The notes: a model not told the origin generated them from the sequence alone. 52,500 nucleotides of DNA from Symbiodinium natans (GCA_905221605.1 CAJNDS010002510.1:195001-247500), one strand, 5' to 3'. Counted from the first letter of the stretch, positions 1-9,004 are shown. Made by a program: numbers and translations.

Positions 1-37
1 CTAAACCCTAAACCCTAAACCCTAAACCCTAAACCCT
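1..37 (+). repeat. Interstitial (CCCTAAA)5 array
   Basis: Five perfect heptads at the window edge, ending seven bases before the first POLD1 exon. It is followed by coding sequence, so it is read as intronic, not as a chromosome end. Confidence 0.85.
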
Positions 38-43
38 CAACAG

Positions 44-1933
44 GGGACTCGCAGCTCCGGGCAGTCCTTGATGGCCGGCAGCTGGCGCTGAAGACCCGCG
101 GGGGGTTCGGGGGCGGGGTCGGGGGGGGGGGGGGGGGGGTTTAGGGTTTTAGGGTTTAGGGTTTAGGGTTTTGAGGGTTTTGAGGGTTTTGAGGGTTTTG
201 AGGGTTTTGAGGGTTTTGAGGGTTTTGAGGGTTTTGAGGGTTTTGAGGGTTTTGAGGGTTTTGAGGGTTTGAGGGTTTGAGGGTTTGAGGGTTTGAGGGT
301 TTGAGGGTTGAGGGTTGAGGGTTGAGGGTCGATTGAGGGTTGAGGGTTTGGGATGCACAGTTTTGTAGTTGAGGAGCTTTGGTGGGGATTAGGGGTTGTA
401 GGGTTCAGGGTTGAAGCCTCTACCCGAATCCTCCCTAAACCGGTGTGACAGCTTGTTTAAGGTTTTGGGTTTTTTTGTTTTCAGGGCCCTAACGCCTAAA
501 CACTAAACCCTAAGTCCGAAACCGTATGCCCCTGAAACCACATCGGTTCCCCCTTGGTGCAGGATCTCGGCAAATTCCGTCTATGGCTTTACAGGCTGGG
601 ATAAGGGAAGCAAACGCCAGGGTACTCTGGATGGTGGGTTTCGTGGCCTTCGAGGGTTTGACGGTTGTCTGGCGGTTGAGGCCTACGGGTTTTGGACCCT
701 AAACCCTAAACCCTAAACCCTAAACCCTAAACCCTAAACCCTAAAACCCCAAACCCTAAACCCTAAACCCGAATGGGTTTTGGGATTTAGGTCGTATTTT
801 TCGGTTTTAGGGACCAGGGTTTAGGGTTAGGCTTGTCGCTCGGTACACCGCAGTTTCGCTCATTCTTCGAATAAGGGTCGCATGGCTAAGCCCTGAACCT
901 TAAGCTCGGAAATATAAACCCTATACCCTACACCCTGAACCCTGAACCCGAAACCCTAAACCCTAAACCCTAAACCCTAAACCCTAAACCCTAAACCTTA
1001 AACCCTAAACCCTAAACCCTAAACCCTAAACCCTAAACCCTAAACCCTAAACCTGGCAGGAATGTCTGTGGGAGCCCTGCCATGTCAAGCAATCGCAGCC
1101 TCAGTGACCGCCTACGGAAGGCAGCGGTGAAGTTACTATATACATATATATAGGTTTAGGGTTTAGGGTTTGGGGTTTAGGGTTTAGGGTTTAGGGTTTA
1201 GGGAGTAGTATTCCCTATGATATCCCCCGAAACCCTATTACAATTGTTCAGGCCCCTATAGTGCTGTGTGAAGGTCGCTTCGCGGATGAAGCGTCAGGTG
1301 CTTTGGGTTTAGGGTATGGGGTTTAGGGCTTGGGGCTTGGGGTTTAGGGTTTAGGGTTTAGGCTTTATGGGCTTCAGGGGCTTAGGGCTTGAGGGCGTCT
1401 AAGAGTTTTAGGGATATAGAGTTTGTGGTTTTAGCATGTGGGGTTCGGGGCTCTGGGATGTGGGGATGAGGGCTGCGAAGGCCCCCCCCCCCCCCAAACC
1501 CCTCAAGCCCCTAAGCGACCTGAACCTTAAGCTCTGAGCTCCAAATCCAAAACCCTGAGCCGTAAACCCCAAACCCGAAGCCTAAACCCTAAACCCACAT
1601 CCCGAGTGCCTCAACCAGGCTGCTCGATGCGTTTTTTGGCGTTGTCTTGGGCTTCGAGTTGAGGGCTTTAGGTTGCAGGCGTGTTCTCGGGCTATGAGCA
1701 CTCCTTCAAACCCTACACCAAACCCCTTGAATCTCAGCCAGCAGGCAGCACCGGAGACCCTACAAGCTGCCTGCAGTAGCCCGGAGCTAACCGAGGGCAG
1801 GGCTTAGGGTTCAGGATTTTGAGCTATGACTCTCAGGATTTAAGGTTTAGGGTTCAGGGTTTAGGGTTTAGGGTTTAGGGCTTGGAGTGTAGGATTGAAC
1901 CTTGGCTGCAGGCAGATGATCGAACGTGCGAAG
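44..1933 (+). CDS. POLD1: DNA polymerase delta catalytic subunit, partial (four internal exons)
   Basis: Family-B replicative DNA polymerase; the pieces cover the motif-B finger region that binds incoming dNTP. Exons 44-92, 563-594, 1060-1120 and 1912-1933 join in frame to read AVLDGRQLALK, ISANSVYGFTG, MSVGALPCQAIAASVTAYG and RQMIERAK, colinear with eukaryotic Pol delta, including the signature K-x3-N-S-x-Y-G. Joining requires intron 93-562 with a GA donor, 595-1059 with GC and 1121-1911 with GC, all ending AG before G. Every intron contains telomeric arrays. Exon 44-92 follows an AG next to the array at the left edge, so the gene starts outside the window. The end of the fourth exon is uncertain; a GT at 1934 is assumed. 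The following catalytic motif (YGDTDS) was not found downstream, so the gene is broken here, continues through a very long intron, or was missed. Confidence 0.85.
121..328 (+). repeat. G19 tract plus graded TTTTGAGGG / TTTGAGGG / TTGAGGG array
   Basis: G19 at 121-139, a few TTTAGGG-like units, then 11 copies of a 9-mer (169-267), 5 of an 8-mer (268-307) and 3 of a 7-mer (308-328). The units differ only in the number of T. It lies in the first POLD1 intron. Confidence 0.95.
696..770 (+). repeat. (CCCTAAA)n array in POLD1 intron
   Basis: About ten heptads with one CCCTAAAA and one CCCCAAA variant, inside the GC-AG intron 595-1059. Confidence 0.9.
905..1053 (+). repeat. (CCCTAAA)n array abutting a POLD1 exon
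   Basis: Degenerate units at 905-950, then near-perfect heptads to 1053. The acceptor AG at 1058-1059 follows six bases after the array. Confidence 0.9.
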
Positions 1934-2009
1934 GTCCACCCCAGCCGCTGCACAGGGCTGGGAGATTTGGAGGGGTCGCAGGGTTTAGGGTTTAGGGTTT
2001 AGGGTTTAG
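1154..2009 (+). repeat. Cluster of TTTAGGG arrays in and after the third POLD1 intron
   Basis: Separate blocks at 1154-1203, 1304-1360 (degenerate), 1841-1882 and 1981-2009. A C14 run lies at 1482-1495. The rest of 1205-1840 is degenerate telomere-like sequence with no recognisable gene. Confidence 0.8.
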
Positions 2010-2114
2010 TTACATGGTCCCTTAGTACGGGCCCTTAAGAAGTGGCCCTTCTGTACCCTTTTACACCCAAGGCCCCCTGCAACGAAACCATGCAGCTGCC
2101 CTTAGAGGGGGCTT

Positions 2115-2391
2115 TGGTTTAGGGTTTAGGCTTTAGGGTTTAGGGTTTAGGGTTTAGGGTTTGGGGTTTAGGGTTTAGGGTTTAGGGTTGTAGCTCCAAT
2201 TCCCTAAGCTGAGTGGGATTGATCTTCCCTGAGTGATAGACATCGGCCCCAGAAAGGGCCAGCAAATCGGATCAACCCCCCAAAGCGGGCAGGTAGGGGT
2301 TTCGGGTTTAGGGTTTAGGGTTTAGGGTTTAGGGTTTCGGGTTTCGGGTTTCGGGTTTTTAGGGTTTTTAGGGTTGAGGGTTGAGGGTTTC
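2115..2391 (+). repeat. Two TTTAGGG arrays around a non-coding island
   Basis: Arrays at 2115-2189 and 2296-2391, the second passing into TTTCGGG and TTTTTAGGG variants. The island 2190-2295 has opposed GGGATTGATC and GATCAACCCC ends and may be a short inverted-repeat element. Confidence 0.75.
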
Positions 2392-2490
2392 TAGTGGCAT
2401 GGAATCCAAGGCGTTCGGGATCTGCAAGGACCCCAGCGTGCCCGAGAAGGGCCATTTTTTCGAGAATCGATTGTGCCGCTAAGCCCACGA
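2391..2490. other. Candidate exon island, strand undecided
   Basis: The plus strand reads KAFGICKDPSVPEKGHFFEN before a stop. The minus strand is open throughout with AAQSILEKMALLGHAGVLAD. Both look protein-like and nothing in the sequence decides between them. Neither reading matches the missing POLD1 exons. Confidence 0.25.
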
Positions 2491-2498
2491 AAGACACT

Positions 2499-2829
2499 AA
2501 GCCCTAAACCCTAAACCCTAAACCTAAACCCTAAACCCTAAACCCTAAACCCTAAACCCTAAACCCTAAACCCTAAACCCCAAGCCCTAAACCCTAAACC
2601 CGTGACCCGTTAAACCCTAAGCCCCCTCGCTGCTCCGCACCCGCAGCTGCTCAGGATGATCAGGACAAGTGGCATATGCACGGATTACATTTTCTTTATT
2701 ATTGGTTTAGGGTTAGGGTTTAGGGTTTAGGGTTTAGGGTTTAGGGTTTAGGGTTTAGGGTTTAGGGTTTAGGGTTTAGGGTTTAGGGTTTAGGGTTTAG
2801 GGTTTAGGGTTTAGGGTTTAGGGTTTAGG
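2499..2829. repeat. CCCTAAA array facing a TTTAGGG array
   Basis: (CCCTAAA)n at 2499-2601 and (TTTAGGG)n, about 17 units, at 2705-2829. They flank a short island that belongs to a duplicated segment. Confidence 0.9.
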
Positions 2830-2999
2830 AGCTACAATCGCACCCCACTAGGATCAACACACGGCCATCTTTTGATTCGGAGGTGTCTGGGAAACCTAAA
2901 CACTCCATTCTTCGACTCTGTTTGCCAGAGTTGGGCGCACAGAGCGTGTTCAGCCCTGAACCCGAGGCCAAGACCCGAATCCCCCCCAAAAAACCCAGA
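2635..2999 (+). repeat. Segmental duplication copy 1 (pairs with 10985-11262)
   Basis: Unique sequence on both sides of the array at 2705-2829 recurs at 10985-11262, where the array is only about three units long. It includes a possible exon after a CCGCAG acceptor reading QLLRMIRTSGICTDY. The two copies differ at scattered bases and strongly in array length. Confidence 0.75.
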
Positions 3000-3300
3000 A
3001 TCTCGTACGCCTTCTGGTTGGATCTGGAAACTCGGCAGACTTGGTTACTCGTTTGCACTTGGCTTTGGGGGTTGGGCTCGAATCTTCATCAGTCCGTTTC
3101 ATTGCACCATCATGCACATGTACTCAATATGTATGTATGCATGTGCTTAGATGCCCAGTGAACCTTGCCGTAAGACGAAAGCTGAAGGTATGCCCGCAAG
3201 CACTGTTAATCTTACGTTGCAGGTCACTGCAAGCAGGACTCTTTCGCAGCTGTAAGCACCTGAACTTCACGCCCCATACAGAGATATGCAGGTAGACCGA
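3000..3300. other. No recognisable gene
   Basis: Unique sequence without convincing splice sites or a coding signal. Confidence 0.5.
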
Positions 3301-3900
3301 TTGCTAGGTAAATACATCGATAGATGGGGTTGATGGATGGATGGGGTGAGATGGATGGACAGATGGATAGATAGCTAAACCCTGCATAGATAGCTAGATA
3401 CTTGGAGGGTCGGGGGACTTAGTAACTAGATAGTAAGTAGACTTATAAGTACCCTAAAAGGGACCCTAATGGGAGTTATCCTAATTGTAACTCTATTAGA
3501 TAACCACTTACTAAGTCCTCCGACCCTCCAAGTAGATAGATAGATAGATGGAGAGACAAATAGAGAGATAGATCGAATGACAGATAGGTAGATAGATAGT
3601 TAGACAGATAGGTAGGTCAGAAGATGCAGAATTAGATAGATAGATAAATCGATAGACCGATAGGTGGGCAGACATACGGAAAGACAGAACGAACTAACGC
3701 AAGACAGAAAGACGCATGGGCCGATAGGTAGATAGATAGAACGGACAGATAGACATACAGATAGAGAGATAGTTAGGTAGTTAGCTAGAACGACAGGCAG
3801 ACGGAAGGATGGATAGATAGATCGAAAGATAGACAGGCCAACAGGACAGACCAAAACAGATAGATCAACAGATACGTAGACGCCTTAGATATAGATAGAT
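3300..3900 (+). repeat. GATA/GATG tetranucleotide repeat tract
   Basis: Degenerate GATAGATA and GATGGATG runs, interrupted by an inverted-repeat element at 3399-3534. Open frames here are repeat translations. Confidence 0.9.
3399..3534 (+). mobile_element. Inverted-repeat element with 27-bp ends (family F)
   Basis: The ends TACTTGGAGGGTCGG...GGACTTAGTAA and its reverse complement (one mismatch) bound a 136-bp unit inserted into the GATA tract. It encodes nothing and is MITE-like. Confidence 0.8.
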
Positions 3901-3929
3901 AGAATGTTCGATCGATCGAACAGTTCGTG

Positions 3930-3996
3930 TTGATTGATTTTGATTTGATTGATTTGGTTGAACGGTGAATTGTTGATTTGTTGCTTGGGTGGCCAG

Positions 3997-4027
<31 letters not shown>

Positions 4028-4028
4028 G

Positions 4029-4060
<32 letters not shown>

Positions 4061-4226
4061 CTGATTGATTGATTGGTTGATTGATTGATGGATTTAGCGA
4101 TTGTGTGAATGAAACAGACCAATGAATGCATGGATTAACAATGAATGAATGGTTGATTGGCCGATTGATCGATTGATTGACGAACTGACTGACTGAACGA
4201 ATGAATGAGTGGTTGATTGATTGGAT
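3930..4226 (+). repeat. GATT tetranucleotide repeat tract
   Basis: About 300 bp of GATT units with GGTT and GAAT variants. Apparent Asn-Gln-Ser-rich frames on the minus strand are translations of the repeat. Confidence 0.9.
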
Positions 4227-4381
4227 GGTTGGCAGAGAGATGTCCATCCATATGCAACATGTATGCATGCGCAAGCTTTCCGAAGTTTAGGATGCACCAC
4301 TGACACTCTATACGATTCGACGATTCTGCTTGGTTCCCATGGTGATCAGGTCAAGAAAACGTCAACCTCAGCTAATGTGCC

Positions 4382-4557
4382 ATGCTTGAGAAAGGCCTGG
4401 GAGCCCTTGTGACTTAAGGGTTTAGGGTTTAGGGTTTAGGGTTTAGGGTTTAGGGTTTAGGGTGTTTGGGCTTTTCCAGCTGTACTCCGAGCCCCTACCT
4501 CATGCACTGTGGGCATTTGTGGACCACCAACACCCAGGTTTCACATCGTCTGCGAGG
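4382..4557 (+). CDS. Candidate two-exon segment split by a telomeric-repeat intron
   Basis: Exons 4382-4408 (MLEKGLGAL) and 4480-4557 (LYSEPLPHALWAFVDH...) join in phase 0. The intron 4409-4479 has a GT donor, a TTTAGGG array and a pyrimidine-rich CTTTTCCAG acceptor. The second exon ends at a strong GTGAGT donor (4558). A downstream join in phase 0 to AG at 4855-4856 would add it to the front of the propeller gene, but the signal peptide at 4866 argues for a separate start. Product not recognised. Confidence 0.4.
4418..4463 (+). repeat. (TTTAGGG)n array inside candidate intron
   Basis: Six to seven near-perfect heptads followed by GTGTTTGGGCTTTTCCAG, which looks like a 3' splice site. Confidence 0.9.
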
Positions 4558-4865
4558 GTGAGTTTGAGGCCATCGCGGTTGCTTTCCCCGGCTTTCCCCG
4601 GAAGGTTTGGCGGTTTAGGGGAAGCTGAGCCGTGTGGAGCATCAACCCCAAACCCCAGATGACGACACGGTATCTGGCTTTGTTGGCAGGCTTAGAGCTT
4701 GCCTGCGCTTCTAAGCTTCGGGTAAGACGGTTTCAGGAGAGGCTGTCGTGCACAGGAAAGAGTTGGCTTGGGAGTCCGGATCCAGGATAGAAGCTGTGCG
4801 CCCACAGGTTTTGGCCCAAAGGGAAAATCAGCCTGTCCAGAAACTCGACTTAAGAGGTTGAGGAG

Positions 4866-6837
4866 ATGTCGCCGCTCCTGCTGCTGTCCGTCCTCGGCCT
4901 TGCCCAGAGTGCCTTTCAAGTCACACAGCTCGGTCAGGGCGACAGGCATGGCGAAGGATGCCGAGTGGCCATGTCAAAAGATGCTAGGATGCCCAGCAGT
5001 GCCCTTATTCCCTTTCTTTTGGGGGGGTTAGGTTCCCTTATAAACCCCTTTAAGCAAAGAAGGGTACCCTTTTGAATCCTAAATTACTGAGCATCCTAGG
5101 ATGGCAGCAAGCTCGTCTACGGAGTCTACGGCGGCTCGACCTACACCAGCTCGGACTCCGGAGCCACTTGGGATCTGACCTCGGTGCCTCGTGTTACGGG
5201 GTCCTGGACGGGTGTTGCCCTCTCTCCCGACGGCACGAAGATCGCCCTCGCGGAGAAAGGTGGGAACCTGGGCTTTGGAGTACTTATACTTTCATACTTC
5301 TTTTTGGGTTGTGGGCTCCTATTATAGCTACTTATACCAAGAAAGTATATACTTTTTTTCAGGGTCTACTCCAAAGCTAAGGAACTTGTGGGGTAGCGGA
5401 GACTTCGGCGCCAATTGGGATCAGGCCGACCCTGCGTTTGCCCTCCAGTGGTCAGACATCGATGTGACGGACCATGACACTGTCATTGCTGTCACGTCTG
5501 ACAGCATCATTGCAAGCAGTATTGCTGGTGCCATGGGCCCGTACCTGCAGACCAACTTTTCCCACTTGCCGTTGCTTATGAACACCGTGGTCGCGTCTCC
5601 AGACCTCTCCTACACTGTGGCGCTTGCAGAGTGGGGTGTTGGGAATAATGGACTCTACATCAGTACGGATGGTGGCCAGACCTTCACTCAGTCCAACAGC
5701 TCGGAAGCTCCAGATGCCCAGGCTGAAACCCTAAACCCTAAACCCTAAACCCTAAACCCTAAACCCTAAACCCTAAACCCTAAACCCTAAACCCTAAACC
5801 CTCCTGCCCAGGGGTTGTACGACTTTGCCATGTCGGCCGATGCCACGATCCAGGCCATCGTGGCAGATCAGGGTAACTACCTGAGCGCCGACAGGGGCGC
5901 CACCTGGAAACAGGTCCCTGGGCAGTACAGTTGCGCCTCGGCAGCCATGTCCGAGGACGGCTCCAAGATCTTCCTCTGTTGCCGGCCCCTTTCGGGTACG
6001 GGCGTCGTCGCGCTTCTCAGTGGCGATGGTGGGATGACGTGGGGGACAGACTACTGGCTGGATGTTGTCACGGATGTTCTTGACTGTGACTCTGCAGCCA
6101 TGAGCGGGGATGGAACGATGGCGGCGTTTGCCGGTTGGGGTCAAAATCCATATGTGGTTACTTTTACACCCACCTATTCAACCACCACCACCACCGGTAC
6201 CAGCACCGTCACCACCGTTACCGCTACCACCGTGACGACCACCACCGTCTCCACCGTCACGGCCACCGACACCTCCACGGCCACGGCCACAGCCGCCAGC
6301 GACGCGACCGGCAATACGACGACCACAATGGCACCGGTCCCCAGCGTCCTTGAAGTTTCTTTTCAGCTCACTGTGGACGACCCCACCACGATTACCGAGA
6401 ACGAGACCGTGAAGAATGCCATGGTTCAGGGGGTTGCTTCCTCCTTGGGAGTGGATCCGTCGCTGGTGACCCTGGAATTTCAGGAGGTGCCATCTCGGCG
6501 TCTTGCAAGGAGTCTTCAGGCCAGCACGCTTCTGGCTATCTTCAAGGTGACCCTCCCCAGCAAGCAAGCAGCCGAGTCAGCGAAAGCAAGTTTCGATCAG
6601 CTCTCACTGACCGAGGCCACCGCCGACATCACAAGCTTCTTAGCGGACGCAGGCTATGCGGGCACAGTCGAGGTCACCGGCAAGACTGCGACTGTTGCCA
6701 CCACCACCACCACCACGTCCACCACCACGACGTCCACAACCGCGTCCACAACCACCAGACTGGATGCTGCCAATGTCGCGACGTCGCGGGTGGTGAGCGT
6801 GGCCCTCTTGGCAGCCAGCCTCGCTTCAATCTTCTGA
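4866..6837 (+). CDS. Secreted Asp-box beta-propeller protein with a Thr-rich region and possible GPI tail
   Basis: Exons 4866-4979, 5100-5263, 5382-5721 and 5812-6837 give 547 residues without an internal stop. Residues 1-17 (MSPLLLLSVLGLAQSAF) are a signal peptide. Five Asp-box motifs follow (SSDSGATW, GSGDFGANW, STDGGQTF, SADRGATW, SGDGGMTW), as in BNR/YCF48/sortilin-type propellers. Then come a Thr-rich linker, an about 120-residue alpha/beta domain of a kind common in dinoflagellate surface proteins (from VLEVSFQLTVDD; contains N-glycosylation site NET), a second Thr run and a hydrophobic C-terminus that may direct GPI anchoring. Introns 1 and 2 use GA donors and intron 3 GC. Each removes a repeat element and restores the propeller motif, for example AMSK joined to DGSK. 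Binding partner unknown. Confidence 0.85.
4984..5099 (+). mobile_element. Introner-like element A1 (intron 1 of the propeller gene)
   Basis: 116-bp element with CTAGGATGC / GCATCCTAG inverted ends and the target duplication GATG at 4980-4983 and 5100-5103. Intron 4980-5099 (GA...AG) equals the element plus one target copy. The core CCCTTATTCCCTTT...AGGTTCCCTTATAA is shared with 27882-27994, 35380-35460, 40239-40362 and 42396-42495. Confidence 0.85.
5272..5377 (+). mobile_element. Introner-like element B1 (intron 2 of the propeller gene)
   Basis: 106-bp element with perfect 11-bp ends GCTTTGGAGTA / TACTCCAAAGC. It carries a T-run and TTTCAGGG near its right end. Intron 5264-5381 (GA...AG, phase 2) restores GGNLWGSGDFG. 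A canonical GT-AG alternative, 5260-5362, is also in frame and adds four residues. Confidence 0.8.
5725..5803 (+). repeat. (CCCTAAA)11 array forming almost all of intron 3
   Basis: Intron 5722-5811 is 90 bp, starts GC and ends CCCAG. An 8-bp direct repeat TGCCCAGG lies at both boundaries. Without splicing the frame hits a TAA in the array, so a full-length product needs removal. Confidence 0.9.
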
Positions 6838-7030
6838 GCACGAATCTGGTGCCATGCCTTGCGCCCGTCCTCATAGGACGTATATGAGCATGTGAAACAC
6901 TCATTTAATTCGTGTCTTGGGTTTCAAGAGTGCCAGCCAGGCTTGGGGAAACCCTAGCCTAGACCCGAATCTCAAAACTCAAACTCTTACAAGCCTTGAA
7001 ATCCTAAACCTACACCCTGAAGCCTTACAG
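6838..7030 (+). other. Probable 3' flank of the propeller gene
   Basis: Unique and slightly telomere-like sequence after the TGA at 6835-6837. No polyadenylation signal was identified. Confidence 0.4.
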
Positions 7031-7105
7031 GGTCGACGGCTGAGTGGCAATGCGGAACTCAGGTGCAACGAGGGCGAGGGGCGGCCTGTTTGGAGGCAGC
7101 GCAAT
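7031..7105 (+). CDS. Candidate exon, product unknown
   Basis: Follows TTACAG and precedes GTCTTA. Reads GRRLSGNAELRCNEGEGRPV, with no telomeric motif. Confidence 0.25.
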
Positions 7106-7166
7106 GTCTTAGGGTTAAGGCTTTGGATCCGTCGGGGAGCATCCTCACACCCCAAACTTAGGGGTA

Positions 7167-7245
7167 CTTGGAAATAGTTTTTAATTTTTGGGTACTATAA
7201 TTCCTAAGAAACAGCAAACATTGTAATTTTTGCTAGGGTTCCAAG
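7167..7245 (+). mobile_element. Inverted-repeat element H1
   Basis: 79 bp with CTTGGAA / TTCCAAG ends and an internal TTTTTAATTTTTGGGT...CCTAAGAAACAGC block shared with 35245-35327. The sequence just right of both copies is also alike (TTCAGTAT / CTCAGTAT). Confidence 0.7.
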
Positions 7246-7254
7246 TTCAGTATA

Positions 7255-7990
7255 GCAAACTCTATGTTGGGATTCTCCGCATTTTGCAGGGCCGTTCCCT
7301 TGCCAGTGAATATCAGGATGTTTTCAGAGTCGGAGTTTCCCTTGCCGTGTGGGAGCAGTACGCAAGGTTGCCTTATAATGGCATCTTTGTCTCATCAGTA
7401 GTACATTACGATTATTATTGTTATTGTCATTGTTATCCCACTTTCCTGGATTGTCAGTGGACAAGGCCTCCGAGGGAGGGGTCAACGATGGGCCTCTACG
7501 AAAGATGTTTCCAGGATCGGAGTTTCCCACGCCGTGTGGGAGCAGCACCTGAGGGTTCCTTATAGTGGCTTCTTTATCTCATCATGAGTTTAGTACTATT
7601 AGGGTTTAGGGTTTAGGGTTTAGGGTTACTAGGGTTTAGGGTTTAGGGTTTAGGGTTTAGGGTTTAGGGTTTAAGGTTTAGGGTTTATCCCACATTCTTG
7701 GATTGCTTCCGCAGTGGAATGGCCTCCGAGAGAGGGGGGGCCGAAGTGCCTCTACGACACATCTTCGATGTTTCCTTGCCGGTGAATCTAAGCTGTCTTC
7801 AGAATCGGAGTTTTCCGTGTCGTGTGGGAGCAGCACCCAAGGGTGCCTTATCATGGCTTCTTTATCTCATCATGAGTTTAGTACGATTGTTATTATTAGG
7901 GTTTAGGGTTTAGGGTTTCGGGTTTAGGGTTTAGGGTTTAGGGTTTAGGGTTTATCCCACTTTCTTGGACTGCTTCCTCGGAGGGGGGAA
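7255..7990 (+). repeat. Triplicated unit with and without telomeric arrays
   Basis: Three diverged tandem copies share CGGAGTTT...GTGTGGGAGCAG, a CATGAGTTTAGTA-like block and TTATCCCAC. Copy 1 has an ATT/GTT microsatellite at 7408-7437, where copies 2 and 3 have TTTAGGG arrays (7600-7687, 7897-7953). Frames through the unit are open but no family was recognised. Confidence 0.75.
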
Positions 7991-8260
7991 CCATGAGCGC
8001 CACCAGAGTCGGAGCTCGCAGCAGAACCAAAAAGCAGGTGCAAAGTTTGACTGCCGACCAGGACCCCCCAAGAGTCTTTTGTATAATAGAGCCCTTGTGG
8101 TCCTTAATAGCGGGTATTTTGGGTATATTAGAGGATAGTTGGGTGGTCTAGGGACACATTGAACCCCAAACCCTGAACCCTGAACCCTAAAAGCCGTAAA
8201 GAAACCTGAACCCTAAACCCTAAACCCTACTCCTACACCCCTAGCCCCTAAACCCTAAGT
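7991..8260. other. Intergenic or intronic, no gene seen
   Basis: Short unique sequence, then degenerate CCCTAAA/CCCTGAA units at 8160-8255. Confidence 0.5.
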
Positions 8261-8351
8261 GTCCATGTACCCAAACAGTATGTACTGTGGGCCCAATGTA
8301 CCTAGAAAGGGGTACTTTAAGATCAAAGTATAACTATTTGGGCACATGGAC
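8261..8351 (+). mobile_element. Inverted-repeat element I1
   Basis: 91 bp. Ends GTCCATGTACCCAAACAGT and, reversed, GTCCATGTGCCCAAATAGT. The second copy is at 9336-9419 and a stub lies near 9262. Confidence 0.8.
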
Positions 8352-8659
8352 CCTTGGTGAAAAGCCTAAGCCTGCTGAACCTAAACCCTAGACCTAAACC
8401 CCCAAACCCTTAAACCCCTAAACCCTAAACCTAAACCCTACTCCTACACCCCTAAACCCCTTCCTGAAACCTTAAACCCCTAAACCCCAAACCCTAAACC
8501 CCTGCACCTTACACCTTAAAGCCCCTCCACCTGTTTTTTGGGTGGAGGTAGGAGCGGATCGTATTTTTATATAAATATAGTATAGTGGGCCCCAACCGTA
8601 ATCTAATTATTAAGGCCCCTACAGGAGAGCCCTCAAACACTGCTTTATGGTGGGTAGGT

Positions 8660-8983
8660 AACCCCTAAACCCCTAAACCCTGAACCCTAAACCCTTCAAG
8701 CCCCCGAAACTCCGCTAAACCGCTAAACCGCTAAACCCCTAAACCCCTAAACCCCTAAACCCCTAAACCCCTAAACCCCTAAACCCCTAAACCCCTAAAC
8801 CCCTAAACCCCTAAACCCCCCTAAACCCCTAAACCCCTAAACCCCTAAACCCCTAAACCCCTAAACCCCTAAACCCCTAAACCCCTAAACCCCTAAACCC
8901 CCTAACCCTAAACCCTCAACCCTCAACCCTAAACCCTAAACCCTAAACCCTCAACCCTAAACCCTCAACCCTAAACCCTCAAC
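8660..8983 (+). repeat. Array of the 8-mer CCCCTAAA, then 7-mer CCCTAAA/CCCTCAA
   Basis: More than 20 copies of CCCCTAAA at about 8728-8898, followed by heptamer variants. A distinct unit has been homogenised within one block. Confidence 0.9.
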
Positions 8984-9004
8984 CCCTGTTTGCTTGGGGT
9001 GTAG

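Noticed and set aside
1-37. Chromosome end (true telomere) at the left edge
   Set aside because: Only five repeats, followed at once by a POLD1 exon, and identical arrays occur throughout in both orientations.
149-358. Leu-Lys-Thr-rich minus-strand protein
   Set aside because: Direct translation of the TTTTGAGGG array.
3600-4306. Asn-Gln-Ser-rich minus-strand proteins
   Set aside because: Translations of GATT/GATA tetranucleotide repeats, open in several frames.
5260-5362. Canonical GT-AG version of propeller intron 2
   Set aside because: It is in frame but inserts four residues (STPK region) into the repeat. The GA-AG version matches the direct repeat and restores the motif more simply. 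Not fully excluded.
5794-6144. Minus-strand frame opposite the propeller gene
   Set aside because: Shadow of a well-supported plus-strand exon with Asp-box motifs.
6135-6567. His-rich plus frame and Gly-rich minus frame
   Set aside because: Alternative frames of the ACC repeat that encodes the Thr-rich linker.
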